Source: Maylandia zebra (Eukaryota; Chordata; Actinopteri; Cichliformes; Cichlidae). Taken from it: DNA of 64,000 nucleotides. The notes beneath the pieces were generated by a model that saw only the letters and a list, made by a program, of their open reading frames with translations, made no database searches and was not told the DNA's origin. Positions within the stretch are counted from its first letter, which is position 1. Every line of letters starts with the position of its first letter. A program made the position numbers and the translations under genes. Shown here one piece after another: positions 11,236 to 22,997 of this stretch. Location: the NCBI RefSeq assembly GCF_041146795.1, contig NC_135173.1, positions 69,044,751-69,108,750 on the forward strand, in the 5' to 3' direction.

Positions 11236-11683
11236 ATACCTCTGCTCCGGCTGTGAGTGCCCTCCCTCTCAGCCCGTACCCACCCTTTCAGGCACCACAG
11301 ATCCCAACAGTGACATAGCGAGCCAGTTCGAGTTGGACTTTGCCCTCCCCCCAGTCCTCCAGTGCCAGTCTGGACACCTGGCGTGTACAGTCCAGCCTGT
11401 AACTTAACCAGAACTGGTTGTTGCCTCCTGTAAAATGTCGTTTTTGTCTTTTTGATCCACTCGTCCATGCGTGTATGCAGAAGCATAACTGTGAAGATTA
11501 ACATTTTAATAAACACCTGTCATGAACATACATGTCTTCTTCCCCAGGTGTGCACTAACTGCTGTGCTAGGCTCAGTTTGTGGCCAACATGCTGAGGTCC
11601 CCTGGGTTCCAACAGGAACCTGGCCATGGAGAAGGTGGCCAACTCTGTCCTCTTCCCCTGCATGCACGCTGCATAAGGGTTCA
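11236..11683 (+). pseudogene. SIAH-type E3 ubiquitin ligase, broken RING fragment
   Basis: Two pieces of a SIAH1-like protein are readable. At 11258-11407 the frame reads CPPSQPVPTLSGTT, then DIASQFE and LPPVLQCQSGHLACT, matching the SIAH N-terminus. The first RING cysteine pair segment (CPVCFDY between FE and LPP) is missing. At 11548-11683 a second piece reads VCTNCCARLSLWPTC, then a TGA where SIAH has Arg, then GPLGSNRNLAMEKVANSVLF, the end of the RING and the start of the zinc-finger region. About 140 bp of unrelated sequence with an AATAAA lies between them. SIAH proteins target substrates for proteasomal decay; this fragment cannot do so, since RING ligands and the whole substrate-binding half are absent. 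Confidence 0.8.
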
Positions 11684-11872
11684 CTGGGTTTATTATCATG
11701 TGTGAAATATCAGTGCATCACGAAGAGAAACTGCTCTTGGTTCGTCTATAGGATGTTCAGCTTGTTGGCTCTAGAGAGGACCAAAGGGTGCTTCCTTGTG
11801 ATGAACACCTCACATCTGCATTTCCACAGCATGGAGCACAAATTATGTGTAGGATCTACAGCATGAGTTAAA

Positions 11873-12152
11873 ATGGTAAATGGCTGTATTTGTATAGCAC
11901 TTTACTTAGTCCCTATGGACCCCAAAGCTCCTCACAGTACATTCAGTCATCCACACATTGCTGATGGCAGCTACATTGTAGCCACAGCTGCCCTGGGGCG
12001 CACTGACAGAGGCTGCCGGACACTGGCGCCACCCGGCAACAGGTGAAGTGTCTTGCCCAAGGACACAACGACCGAGACTGTCCAAGCCGGGGATCGAACC
12101 AGCCACCTTCTGATTACAAGACGAACTGGCAACTCTTGAGCCACGATCGCCC
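11873..12152 (-). repeat. tRNA-headed SINE (AFC-like), near full length
   Basis: On the minus strand it starts GGGCGATCGTGGCTCAAGAG (an A-box-like head), continues with a B-box-like GGTTCGATCC and ends in the TAGCGCT/TACAGCCATTTACC-type tail. These features define a tRNA-derived SINE. The body carries a CAGTCTCGGTCG block. It resembles the African-cichlid AFC family from memory. Confidence 0.85.
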
Positions 12153-12608
12153 ACTGATTTCCAAAGGCACGAAGAAAAAAAGCCCTCACTGTGTTTGAGT
12201 AATTAAGAGTTCTGATCTATGGGCTGATTTAGGAAACAGGATGAAAAAAATGGAAGAATCAGTTATTTAGAAGGAAAGGTAACTTACCAGTAAACAAATC
12301 ACGCTTCTCCAGTCCTCTGCTGACATCATTGACTGTTACCAAATCACATGATCGAGTTCTGCTATATCTCATAGGATACTGTAACTGGGAATCAGGTATG
12401 ATCTGTGAGGGATTTTATTTGTGTTAATCCAACTAATGTCATTAATCACATGTGCACATCATCCATCTGTATAAAGTCGGAGTTATTTGGAATTAGATCT
12501 TGGAAATTATATCTAATGATTGTAGAACAAAGTTCATTTCTTTTTGCCTGTGTGGTTTTCTGTAAACATACTTGAACAGGTCTAGTTACCACTTTTTTAA
12601 ACCCTTAC
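12153..12608. other. Spacer between two SINEs, no gene
   Basis: AT-rich sequence with no open frame of note and no repeat I recognise. Confidence 0.4.
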
Positions 12609-12913
12609 GGGCGACCATGGCTCAAGAGTTGGGAGTTCGCCTTGTAATCGGAAGGTGGCCGGTTCGAGCCCCGGCTCGGACAGTCTCGGTCGTGGGCAAG
12701 ACGCTTCACCTACCGCCTACTGGCGATGGCCAGAAGGGCCGATGGCGCGATATGGCATCCTTGCTTCTGTCAGTCTGCCCCAGGGCAGCTGTGGCTACAA
12801 CTGTAGCTGCCTCCACCAGTGTGTGAATGAGTGGATGACTGGGTGTGTGAAGCGCTGTGGGGTCCCTAGGCGGGACTAGTAAAAGAGCTAAACAAATACA
12901 GGCCATTTACCTT
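12609..12913 (+). repeat. tRNA-headed SINE (AFC-like), plus orientation
   Basis: It has the head GGGCGACCATGGCTCAAGAG, the B box GGTTCGAGCCCCGG and the tail AATACAGGCCATTTACCTT. Its body differs from the copy at 11873 in the middle (GATGGCCAGAAGGGCCGATG), as in the headless pieces at 2455 and 61812, so at least two body variants share this head. Confidence 0.85.
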
Positions 12914-14218
12914 ACAAGGTAAAAGCACTGGGAATGTAAACCATTACAAACAACTTAGGGATCATATTGGTATTTGTCCTCTTTTAAACAACTTCAATAA
13001 TTTTAAAAGTAAAAGATCAAGAGAAGAAGATAAGAAATGAAAGGAGAAAACCAGAAATTACACTCAGTTAATTACTTTCCATGGCATGTTTCTGAGAGCA
13101 TACATGTTTCTGGGTCTCCTGTCAGGTTCAAGCAGCACCTTCATCCTCAGCTCTGCTGCTTCCGTCATCACCAGAACTCCTCCGTCAGTCCGTCACACCC
13201 GTGCTCCACCAACTCCACCGGCTGCGGTTAAACACTGTTCAAGTTCAAGCTTCTCCACCTTCTCCACCTTTAAGTCTCTACTGTTCTTCTCTGAACACAT
13301 CTTCGCCCTCTCAGGTCCTCCGTCCATCACTCTCCACTTTCCAGCCTCTCAGAGCACACTTCCTTCCACCTGTCACATGACTCCTCTGTCCTTACTGATG
13401 TTATATTCATGTTTCTGTGAGGTGACTTTAAATCAAACGTATTATTATTCATGTGTTTGGGAGGAAGCCGGAGAGAACACGAGAACACGGACAGTTCCCT
13501 GTTGTCATTAACAAATGTACTCAAACAGAAGCTAACCTGGCATCATAACTACAGTGCTGACTTTGGCCACACCCCCACTCACCTGTTGGTTTTCGCCCTG
13601 TGCTCACAAACACATCGATAAAAGCTAACGCTCCAGGATCTGTTTACATACTCATGTAAATATGCACGTGCAAAAATGATGTTTACAGTAAGATGGGTCT
13701 CTTATGGATGATAAACAGATAATCCAAATCTCAGATTAGCTCATAATCTCTGATGATGTTAGCTATACAGGGCACATAAACAAGCTAAGTGACATAGTGA
13801 GACCTGAACAGTTTGCACTTTGGCTCATTAACATGAGAGATACAGCGAACTTGAATCTGATGATTTAACCTGTTGTAACGTTTGCAGTACACAGACGGTT
13901 CCAACTGAACTGAGCAAAAACAGCAAAACACAAAAACAGCTGCGTGAACGAAAAGGTCTTTGTTCTGTTTTTGAATGTACACACAGTCGTAACTGATCTC
14001 AGGTGAGCAGCAGCTTGTTCCAAAGAGCAGCAACTGAAAGCAGATCGGAGATCTGATCCTGGAGCAGCAGGTGCTGACCCCCACCCAGAGCTACCACAGG
14101 ATGACCAAAGACGCGGCTTCAGTACTGTGTGGTCAGATTTCCATGGTAGAGTCAGCCATTAATCGCTAATCATCAAACATCATGAATCAGACCCAATACC
14201 AAAATTACTTTTAAATAC
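12914..14218. other. Intergenic, downstream of snx20
   Basis: I find no conserved coding sequence. A frame at 13086-13511 is open for about 140 codons but has the look of low-complexity Ser/Pro/Thr chance sequence, and its end (about 13460-13490) resembles a dispersed GGAAGCCGGAGAGAAC repeat. Confidence 0.5.
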
Positions 14219-14224
14219 TTTATT
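14219..14224 (-). terminator. snx20 polyadenylation signal (AATAAA on minus)
   Basis: TTTATT on plus reads AATAAA on minus, about 122 bases past the snx20 stop codon, in the expected place for the cleavage signal. Confidence 0.6.
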
Positions 14225-14345
14225 GCAGGACAGTACTGCAGTACTCTGGGTACTCTGACCCACTGTGAGCTGTTACACCTCCACAGCTGGCAGGGGCTGT
14301 GCAGGGGTTTACCTGCTAATCCAGGTGTGGATGGCCGCTCCACCC

Positions 14346-16722
14346 TCAGAGGAACTCCTGGATCACTACCTCCTTCAGAGAGTGGGAGGACGCTTCCCCA
14401 CGCTCGGCATCTCTCAGAGCGGTCAACTCATCCTGCAGCTGAGCCACGGGCCGGCCCAATTGGTACCCGAGGTCCACCAGCAGCTCCAGCAGCGGCGCTC
14501 TGTAGCGCGTCAGTCCGTAGCGCCTCACCGGAGGCAGCGCTCTCTGAGCGGCGGAGAACGCCCGCTCCGGTTCGTCCAGGTCCCGGTAGCAGACAGCGAG
14601 GGCGGCGAGGGCGGGCACGAGGAGGGTGGGCTTCTGCCAGGGCAGCAGCTTCTCCTGGATGTCCAGCACGGTCTGCAGCAGCTCTGCGGCTGGCCGGAAC
14701 TGCCCCGCCCGGAGCAGGCCGTGCGCCCGCTGCTGCTCCTGCTCTGTGAAGAAAGCCGAGAAGCAAGGCGAGTGTCTGACGCAGCGCGTGGCGTACAGCT
14801 TCGCCAGGTAGTCCTGCAGCGCCAGGCGCCGCTCCCCGATGCTCTCGGGGGAGAAGTTCCCCGAGAGCATCTTGCGAGGCAGCTGCACCTCCTCCAGCTC
14901 CTCGTCAAACTCCTCCAGCAGTTTGTGGTGGAAGCGGGAGAAGTCGCTGTAGCGGCGCTCCACCGAAACACGGCGGGAATCGAAGCTGCCAGAACGCATC
15001 ACCACCACCTGGTAGAGCTGCAAACAAACAGAAAGAACCGTGACCTTTGACCTTTAAAGTTTAAAGTTAACTCTGCTGCAGCGCAAACAGCCAGTCAGAG
15101 AAACAGGCTGGACTTCCTGTTCCCTCTCAACGGTGAACCCACCGCAGGCGTCTTTTCTCTGAGACGTTATGCTGACGATTACATTCATTCATACAACACC
15201 GAATCACGACCGATCACCTCGAGGTGCTTTACACTGTAACATAAAGACTCTACAACCATACAAAGAAAACAGAGAACCCCCAACAGTCATGTGACCCCTA
15301 TGAGCAGCACTTTGGCGACAGTGGGAAGGAAAAACTCCCTTTTAACAGGAAGAAACCTCCAGCAGAACCAGGCTCAGGGAGGGGCGGGGCCATCTGCTGT
15401 GATTGGTTGAGGTGAGAGAAGGAAGACAGAAGAGAGACAGAAGTTAATAATAACCAATGATTAAACACCCAGTGCATCATGGGAATCACCCAGCAGCCTA
15501 CACCTATTGCACCATAACTAAGGGACTATGTGCTTCGTCCTGATGATGATGCTGTGTTTTGGTCCTCTGGGGCACCATAGACAAGCAGAAAGTTGCTGAT
15601 GTGTCAGTTTGAATATTTCCTTCATTATGGAGCACATTAGCTTCTGTGACCGCACGGCATCGGTTACCTGCACTCATCAATGAACAGCTCCCTGACTGAG
15701 TTTTACATGTTTGAGGTTTAAAATGAACACACCTGACAGTGGCAGGCAGGGAAACTGTTGGGACCGCACAGCAGGTGGACAGGTGAGTGCAGGCAGGTGT
15801 GTTAAAGCTGGTCTTTGGGTTGCTTATTATCTCAAATATGTCTTCATATAAAGATTTCACTGCTCAGCCAGTGCCTCTTATGACCAGAGTTCACCTTTAC
15901 TGCTTCCTGCTCCAACAGCCACACCTTTGGAAAATAAGCCCCTCCTCCTCAGGTTAAACTTTCACTTCCTGCGGGCTCACCTTCACTGAAAGTTAGCTGG
16001 GAACATTTACAGGTTAGCCGCTTTGCCCCTCATCCTCATCCTCTGTCTGAAAGAATCTCTTCTGATTGGCTGTCCCTCAAAAACAGAAGGTATTTCACCT
16101 CTATGACATCACAGGGATCCAAGAGTATAAAAACTGCTGAGCAGAGTGTTTGGAGTCGGCTGGTGGGTGTGTTTCGGTGTCTCACCACGTATTTGTGTAG
16201 CACGTGCTCGACGATGCGGGTGGAGGGGATCTCAAAGAGCAGCCGGACGGGTCGCTCTCGCTGCTTCACCGCCCTCCAGTTCTGCTGCAGCTCCTTAGTG
16301 GTTAAACTGGAAGAGCCAGGCAAGTCCTCTGAAACAGCAAACACAGCGAGTCAGCACCCACTGCTGGACTGGCACACCTGTGGAAAGGCTGCATTATTAG
16401 GGGCGGGGCCTCTTTGACTCTACGTGCTGCTTTAGCAGCTGCCAGCCTCTTTGAAACCCACCTCCCTACCAGCTCCTCTTTTCACTGTTTCTGACGTGAA
16501 TCATTGGCTGCAAACACATAAATATCTGCCAGATTAAAGCTCAGCGTCACTGTTTACTCGGGTGGAGGTCTGAAATGTGAGTGAGACTTGACCTAAAAGT
16601 TTGACGTCTCAGTTCAGACAGAAGAATGAAGAAGAGGAAGGTTAAAGGTGAAAGATGACAGAACCTGGAGTCATTGTGTCCACCTCAGTCAGGTCTTGGG
16701 CTCCCTGCTGAGCTTCTGCCAT
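14346..16722 (-). CDS. snx20: Sorting nexin 20
   Basis: SNX20 is an endosomal sorting nexin that binds phosphoinositides and, in mammals, carries the selectin ligand PSGL-1 to endosomes. Coding exons on minus are 16722-16665, 16328-16186 and 15017-14346, giving 290 residues (human 316). Exon 2 contains SLTTKELQQNW and RPVRLLFEIPS, the start of the PX domain. Exon 3 holds the PX core with ERRYSDFSRFHHKLL, the basic-loop segment LPRKMLSGNFSPESIGERR, and then the helical TPR-like PXB domain to the C-terminus VIQEFL. The GSFD and FEI signatures fit SNX20 better than SNX21. Exon 1 (MAEAQQGAQDLTEVDTMTP) is inferred from a clean donor and matching phase 1 and is less certain than exons 2-3. The gene diverges from bcl2l14. 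Confidence 0.9.
15185..15470 (-). repeat. LINE 3'-end repeat in snx20 intron 2
   Basis: On minus the block contains TTTCTTCCTGTTAAAAGGGA, CACTGTCGCC and CACCTCGAGGTGATCGG-type words near 15200. The same consensus occurs at 9115-9245, at 20240-20815 and briefly near 17310. It is a common percomorph LINE 3' region. The intron otherwise shows nothing coding. Confidence 0.7.
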
Positions 16723-17835
16723 CGGGTCCAAACTGCTGATCTGAGGCCAGAGAAGCTCGCTTATCCTCCTGATGTTCACTCAGTGATGGGCAGCTGTGTT
16801 TTCTGGCTCTGCTTCATCTCTTTTGGATTTTTTTATTCCTGTAAAGATCAAAGCTGCCAGTGTGGCTCCTGCAGGTGAGTGAGGGGTTAAAAAGGCCCAA
16901 GCGGGCCTGCCGAGCGTCGCTAACAGAAGAACGTGCTGCACGTTTGCGTGCTGACAGACGAGTGCAGGCAGGAGGAAGTCGACTTCAGCAAACATGCTGA
17001 AGAGGAAGTGAAATGAAAGACCAGTGTGTCGTAAATGGTGTGTGAGAGAGGTGCTTGTTTCATGGCTGCGGAGCAGCAGGCGGGTGGAGTTAGCTAGCAG
17101 AAAGCAGTGTTTTGCATGCAGCTCCTCTCTGCTCCTCTAGGGGGAGCTCTGAAAGCTCTTTAAGCTTTAATGTCCATCTGCAGGTGCACAGGCAGGTCAG
17201 AGGTCACAGGCAGACACCACTGAGTAGTCTTTATTAGATTTACCTTGACATGCTTCACAGTGTTAGAGAGGAACTCAGACGAGCCCTCTGAGCAGCTTTC
17301 TGTGACAGAGGGGAGGAAGAAGACCTCCAGCAGAACCAGGATCAGGGAGGCAGACGTGGTTCAGACGATGCTTGCTGCGGTTTAACAGGATAAATCAAGC
17401 TGTGACTCATCTGCACAGCTGAACTTTGACCTATGGTGCTCAGAAGGAACTGAGACTAAAGTAAAAATAAAACCAGTCTCAGTGACGGAAATAAAAATGA
17501 AAGCCAGACTTTAGAAAAACAGGAAACCTGACCACAAAACTACCCCCCCCCCCCCCCAGCTGCGTGTCTCCACCCCTGCATGATCACGTGCCTGGCTCAG
17601 GGCGGCAGCAGGGCGCAGTTTTAGAGGAAGCACCTGCGCAGACTCGGTTCTTCTGCGCTGTGACGCTGATCAGCTGTTTCTCCGTCAAAGTGAAAGTAAA
17701 AGTGTTCTCGCTCGCGTCGCAGCTCCAGGATCTGCTGATCCGACAGGTTCGCTCTTCCTCCTCCGCGGGTGTCCTGGACACGGTGAGTCAGGTGCCAACA
17801 TCACGGCAGCCCGAGCCGTTATTCCTCGCTCTTAA
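16723..17835. other. Divergent spacer between snx20 and bcl2l14, left half
   Basis: It should hold the snx20 promoter. A poly-C run lies at about 17544-17560 and a short LINE-tail scrap near 17310. GC content rises around 17560-17800. No exon is convincing. Confidence 0.4.
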
Positions 17836-18150
17836 GGGCGATCGTGGCTCAAGAGTTGGGAGGTCGCCTTGTAATCGGAAGGTTGCCGGTTCGAGCCCCG
17901 GCTTGGACAGTCTCGGTCGTTGTGTCCTTGGGCGAGACACTTCACCCGTTGCCTACTGGTGGTGGTCAGAGGGCCCGGTGGCGCCAGTGTCCGGCAGCCT
18001 CGTCTCTGTCAGTGCGCCCCAGGGTGGCTGTGGCTACAATGTAGCTGCCATCACCAGTGTGTGAATGTGTGGATGATTGGATATGTAAAGCGCTTTGGGG
18101 TCCTTAGGGACTAGCAAAGCGCTATATAAATACAGGCCATTTACCATTTA
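17836..18150 (+). repeat. tRNA-headed SINE (AFC-like), near full length
   Basis: It has the head GGGCGATCGTGGCTCAAGAG, the B box GGTTCGAGCCCCGG, the CAGTCTCGGTCGTTGTGTCC block and the tail AAATACAGGCCATTTACC. It is the best preserved of the copies in this window and closest to the consensus as I remember it. Confidence 0.9.
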
Positions 18151-18665
18151 ATAACCGCGTGGGAGGACACGGTGGAGAGGTGATGGAAACACAGTGGCTG
18201 TAAAAGGAAGCAGGTCGCACTGCCCTAACCCGGCATCACCAGAGAGATGCCGAAATTAAAGGATGATTTATTCATTAAGGGAACAAAGTGATCAAACCTA
18301 CCTGCCTGTGTGCAAAAGTAACTGCCCCATAAACCTGATAACTGTTTATTGTGTTTGAGTTGGTACAGCATTTAGGAGAGGAAGTTCAGTAGAATACAGT
18401 AAAATGCAGTAGAACATGCATTGGTTTTGACAGCAGGCAGCTGATGGCGTGCTCACCGTGCCCACCTGCACCAAACAGGCTCAGACACTGATGTCCACTT
18501 TTCTGTAAATAGTTATTATCTGACCGACTCTTCCTGCTCCTTTATTTGTGAATGCTGCACAGAGCGAGCGTGGTGGAGGTCTCTGTTTCTTCATTTCATT
18601 TTAAATACAGACGTTCAAATATTCTGGTAAGCTCTGGTTTCTGCTCTGACTCTCAGCAGCTGAAA

Positions 18666-19783
18666 ATGACAAGCCAGCGAGCTGAAGATGCCACGGAAAC
18701 CAGCGAGGTGTTCCAGCTGCTGGAAAAGTACTGCAGCAAGAGGTCAAAACAGCGCTCACCTGAGATGGCAGTGAGGACGATTGCTGCCCGCCGTGTGAAA
18801 GGAAACGTCCCAGGTTGGTTTGAACTGTGAGCACGCAGCTGGTGCTTCCTCCTTCCTCTGCTCACCAACACGGGAAAGATTCTCTGTGGGTCTTCTGATG
18901 TGCTCACCTGTGTGCTCACCTGTGTGCTCTCTGGTCAGTTATCTTTCCTCAGGGTCCAGCTCCCAGTGCAAGTTTCCAGAAGTCTCTGCAGGTTGTACTT
19001 GATGGAGAAGGTGAGTGAACAGGTGTTTCTCTGACGTCCTGTCCGTGTCGAGGCTCAGACTCATCACGCCGACCGCTCAGTTTGTTTCTCAGGTGAGTCT
19101 TCCACCTGTGATGAGGTGCACAACAGGACGCTCAGTACCTCAGCGCACACGGATGGTGAGTGTCCAAAGCGGCAGCAGGACGCTTGTGTGAAGGTGAGAA
19201 TGTCGGAGTCCTTTTACTCTGCCTGTTCTAACGAGGCGTCTCGCTGTGCCGCAGACATCGTCCAGAGGCTGGTAGAGCTGATCAGAGCGGAGGGAGACGA
19301 CATCGACAGGAAGGTGAATCAGACGCGTAGATGGCTGCGGCAGGTAGGCAGCTCAGTACTGAACACCGGTGTATTTCTGTCAGATCAAACAGAACCTGGA
19401 CCTCCAGCAGCAGCTCAGAGACCTGGACTATGACATGTTCAAGGAGCTCACCTCCAGCGTGCAGAGCCTGGTCCACCCGGCGGAGCGGGCGGCACCCTCT
19501 GAGGTTCACATTCAGAGGCAGAAGATCGCTCTGGTCTTCGAAGTGACCAGCAGGCTGTCAGCCACGAGTCTGGTCCACCAGAGGAGGGTGCTGAGCTTTG
19601 GAGAGCGGTACATTCAGGAGAACCACTCGGCTTGGGTGGAGCAGCACAGAGGCTGGGTGAGCATGAAGATGTGTTAGAACGTGAACTGTTAACTTTCACT
19701 GATGTTGAAGCGATTTCTGTGAAATGAAAACGATTTCTGGGTATGTTGTCTCTGTCCAGGCTGAAGCTTTCAGCATCGACTGA
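18666..19783 (+). CDS. bcl2l14: Bcl-2-like protein 14 (Bcl-G) orthologue
   Basis: Coding exons are 18666-18813, 18960-19010, 19093-19313, 19384-19656 and 19760-19783, giving 238 residues (human 327, so the N-terminus is shorter). Bcl-G is a Bcl-2 relative with a BH3 segment and a BH2-like C-terminus, implicated in cell death and mucosal immunity. The BH3-like core is LVELIRAEGDDIDRK (human: IVELLKYSGDQLERK). The C-terminal block reads RVLSFGERYIQENHSAWVEQ and HRGWAEAFSID, matching NRVLGFGTKYLKENFSPWIQQHGGWEKI. The acceptor of exon 2 was chosen at 18960 because the alternative a few bases upstream runs into a stop. The end of exon 3 could also be at 19343, which adds 10 in-frame residues. The first exon is the least certain part. 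Confidence 0.85.
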
Positions 19784-19882
19784 GCCGCACGAACCTCAGA
19801 GGAATCTCCAGGTGGAGGTCACCACGCTGTCAAAGTTCAAGTATTTGAGCCATATTTGTTTTGTAAAAGTAGAATTTTTTAA

Positions 19883-19888
19883 AATAAA
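19883..19888 (+). terminator. bcl2l14 polyadenylation signal (AATAAA)
   Basis: AATAAA lies about 100 bases past the bcl2l14 stop codon. Confidence 0.65.
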
Positions 19889-20234
19889 CTTTTGAAAAAC
19901 ACACATGCTGACTGAGTGTCACTGACAGTCTTTGTAAACTGAGAAGTTCTTACACCCATCAAACTCTCGCTCCGCCTTCCTGGACGGTCAGTGACCTCGC
20001 AGCAGCCATGTTACTGGTCACACGATGTCATTACAAATGCTCCAAAAGGCTCCAACAGCACAAACGCGGTGCAGAGCTCAGCCAAGCAGCTACAGCCACC
20101 TGTGTCACCATCCACCTGTCAGTCAAAGAGGCCACGCCCCTAACAATGCAAACTTTCAATCAGCTACAGAGACCAAACGGTTTGTGTATCAGACTGTAAA
20201 CATGTTGATCTTAACACAGGAGTCTATGAGTGCT

Positions 20235-20815
20235 GACTTCATTCAGTTCAATTCAACTTTATTTATACAAATCACAACAACAGTCACCTCGAGGTGCTTT
20301 ATATTGTAACCAGACCCCACAATAACACATACAGAGAAACCCCAACAATCATATGACCCCCTATGAGCAAGCACTTTGGCGACAGTGGGAAGGAAAAACT
20401 CCCTTTTAACAGGAAGAAACCTCCGGCAGAACCAGGCTCAGGGAGGGGCGGGGCCATCTGCTGTGATTGGTTGGGGTGAGAGAAGGAAGACATGATAAAG
20501 ACATGCTGTGGAAGAGAGACAGAGGTTAATAACAGATATGATTCAATGCAGAGAGGTCTGTTAACACATAGTGAGTGAGAAAGGTGACTGGAAAGGAAAA
20601 ACTCAATGCATCATGGGAATCCCCGGCAGCCTACGTCTATTGCAGCATAACTAAGGGAGGATTCAGGGTCACCTGGTCCAGCCCTAACTATATGCTTTAG
20701 CAAAAAGGAAAGTTTGAAGCCTAATCTTGAAAGTAGAGATAGTGTCTGTCTCCTGAATCCAAACTGGAAGCTGGTTCCACAGAAGAGGTGTTTCTGTGCC
20801 GTAGCCTGACTGTGA
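20235..20815 (-). repeat. LINE 3'-end repeat, long copy
   Basis: It begins on plus with TCAATTCAACTTTATTTATAC, the inverse of a (TTGAA)n-tailed 3' end, followed by the CACCTCGAGGTGCTTTATA and CACTTTGGCGACAGTGGGAA blocks. It extends at least to 20815 with CCAAACTGGAAGCTGGTTCC. The same family occurs at 15185 and 9115. Confidence 0.75.
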
Positions 20816-21074
20816 CACATCGTGAACGTTTCAGTCTGTCGTCACAGTCCACTGAAACTAAAAGTCAACCACCTGAATTCTTTATTTTACCAACAAAAAC
20901 ATGTCTTTAGTTTCTGTTATTTGTTAATGATCCTTCAGAGGGTTGTCTCTTTACTTTTAAGTGTTTATGAGTCACATCTACCTCTTTAAAACCCTTTCAC
21001 CTCTTTCATGAGACCAAACCGTGTGGAAGGGGGTCGGTTTAAAGGAAACGTCCCAGTTTAAACCGTGACGCTGC
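20816..21074. other. Spacer
   Basis: I see nothing recognisable here. Confidence 0.4.
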
Positions 21075-21690
21075 AGACATTGGCGGTCCTAGCCTGTTTG
21101 GAGCGCTGGGCAAGCACTCCCTCTGCCCCCCCCCCCCCCCCCCCCCAACCACCACACACACACACACAGGCAAAACATATTAAGGATTGTACATTAACAT
21201 AAAACTGTTGTACACACACACACATATGGAGAGAGAGAGAGTATGCATAGTATGCAAACAGCTACCAAACAGCCATCATAATTCGTCATACAATGAGAAC
21301 AGGACAAATCAACAACTGACACTGACTGATTACTATTAAAATCTTTAACATAATGTATTGTTTGGAGTTTAGTCTGTTACTGTTGCTATTTTTACCATTT
21401 CTTCTTGGAGCAACTGTAACTCACATATTTTCCTCAGGGATTAATAAAGTGTTCTGATTCTGATTGGTTCAGGATGACCTGCCATTATCCAATCATACAT
21501 CTGCTTACCTGCATCTGTTGCTCGTTTCTCCTCCTCTTCTTTTCTCTTTTTTCTAAACTGAGCACCTGATGGCTTTGAACTTTTCTTGTCCATCTTGGTT
21601 TTAATTTTGCACTCCAGCATGAACACAAATCCCCCAACCCGAGGATCACCACAACATAACCTAACAGACCCTAACACACCGACACCTTAG
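21075..21690 (-). mobile_element. hAT (ZMYM/DUF4371-type) transposon fragment
   Basis: A minus-strand frame ending near 21441 contains MDKKSSKPSGAQFRKKRKEE, the N-terminal signature (KPSGAxxRKKRKEEEE) of the autonomous hAT group whose proteins are annotated in fish as zinc finger MYM-type 1-like. The block GGCGGTCCTAGCCTGTTTGG at 21080 and the poly-C and CA stretch after it accompany this family elsewhere. Zinc-finger and transposase core regions are absent. Confidence 0.55.
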
Positions 21691-22990
21691 TTCACAGACT
21701 CCCTTTGTCTAAGGTGCATTTCTGGGATTTCACACAACCCAGGATTCAGATCATGAATCCATGATGGGCTTGGATTTACAACATTATGAATGAAATGTGC
21801 TCTATCTGGAAGCAGCAGGGCCCCTCCCCTTTCCACAGGTTGTGTGTGAGGCTTTAAATCATCAAACTGTAAATTTTAAATTGTTATTGATCCTTTACCC
21901 CGAGTCCTAAAGTGTATATTTATTTTCTTACTCCTCTTTGTTTCCTTGCACTGCTGTAGCTGGAGCCTCGTCGTCTCGTCTGAGGCTTGTCATCATGTGC
22001 TTTCTTTCTCAGTGTAACCATCACCCAGTGTTTAGTTGTAGGTTGTGTACATTTACTTCATGTCTTATCTGTGTTTAGTCGTCAGTCTGGTCCCTGTGTT
22101 GGTTTACCTTTCTGTTGGTATTGAAGTGTCACCTGTTCTGTTAGTTCCTGTTTTATTTTGATACTTCTTTGTGTCGTGTGCAGTTCTGCTTCATTAGTCA
22201 CATTCAGTTCACTTGTGTTCCCCAGGTGTCTCCACTTTGCCCATTCGCTTTTGTGAATTTAAACCCTTTGTCTGCATCCTTTGTCGTGTTGTTCCTCATA
22301 TTCCTGCTGTCTAACCTTAGTTTCATGTTTATTCTCTTCTTCATAAGTTCCCAGTAACAAAGTTGAAGTACTTCCACATCTCATCTCCTTCGTCCTGCAC
22401 TCTGTCTGAACATGGTTAAAAGAGAGAGGGCACTTCTCCTTTCTACGAGCAGCAGATTCAAACCTGGCTTAAAGCTGGGCATGGGGCCATGAAGCCTGGA
22501 AACAGGATCACATCCCACCGACACAAACTCACTGAAAAGCCAATTCTGATGGAATGACTTTGAGTCTCGGTTAAAAGTCAAACATCTCTCGAACACCCTA
22601 AAGCCCCCAGCTGTTCCCCACCCACAAACATCTGGATGACACACTGAGTTTGTACCATGGTGGGGGTGAGTGTCAGAGGACTTCAGCAGACTGTAACCTT
22701 GGACTAAAACCACAGGTAGCCCCACCCGTCGGACGCCCTCTGCTCGTGCAGGCATGATGCTCTCACTGCAGGTAAAAATGAAGACACAGAGACCTGCGAC
22801 ACTCGGGAGCTTTAATGGTCCATCATTTACAGGCGTGTACAGAAGCAACACAGCAGCACAGGAAGTTCAGTCAGCCGCGGCCAATCAGCTGAGAGCACCG
22901 CCTGTTCAGTCCACAAATCACACAAACCCTCAGTCAGATCACATGACTCACTGATGCTCTATAGTCACGAGACCTCAAAGCTCATCAGAG
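21691..22990. other. Intergenic, no recognised gene
   Basis: A minus frame at 22381-22851 is open for 156 codons, but its start is not ATG-anchored in a conserved context and I recognise no domain; I regard it as chance. The rest is T-rich. Confidence 0.4.
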
Positions 22991-22997
22991 GGGAGGA

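Noticed and set aside
14265-15050. 261-codon plus-strand frame over snx20 exon 3
   Set aside because: It is the GC-rich antisense shadow of the snx20 PX/PXB exon, which is clearly conserved on minus.
12609-18150. Possible functional tRNA genes at the SINE heads
   Set aside because: The A- and B-box-like words belong to SINE heads with attached bodies and tails; no cloverleaf with a proper acceptor stem is visible.
22381-22851. 156-codon minus frame in the bcl2l14-tph2 gap
   Set aside because: No domain, no splice context and mixed composition; chance is more likely.
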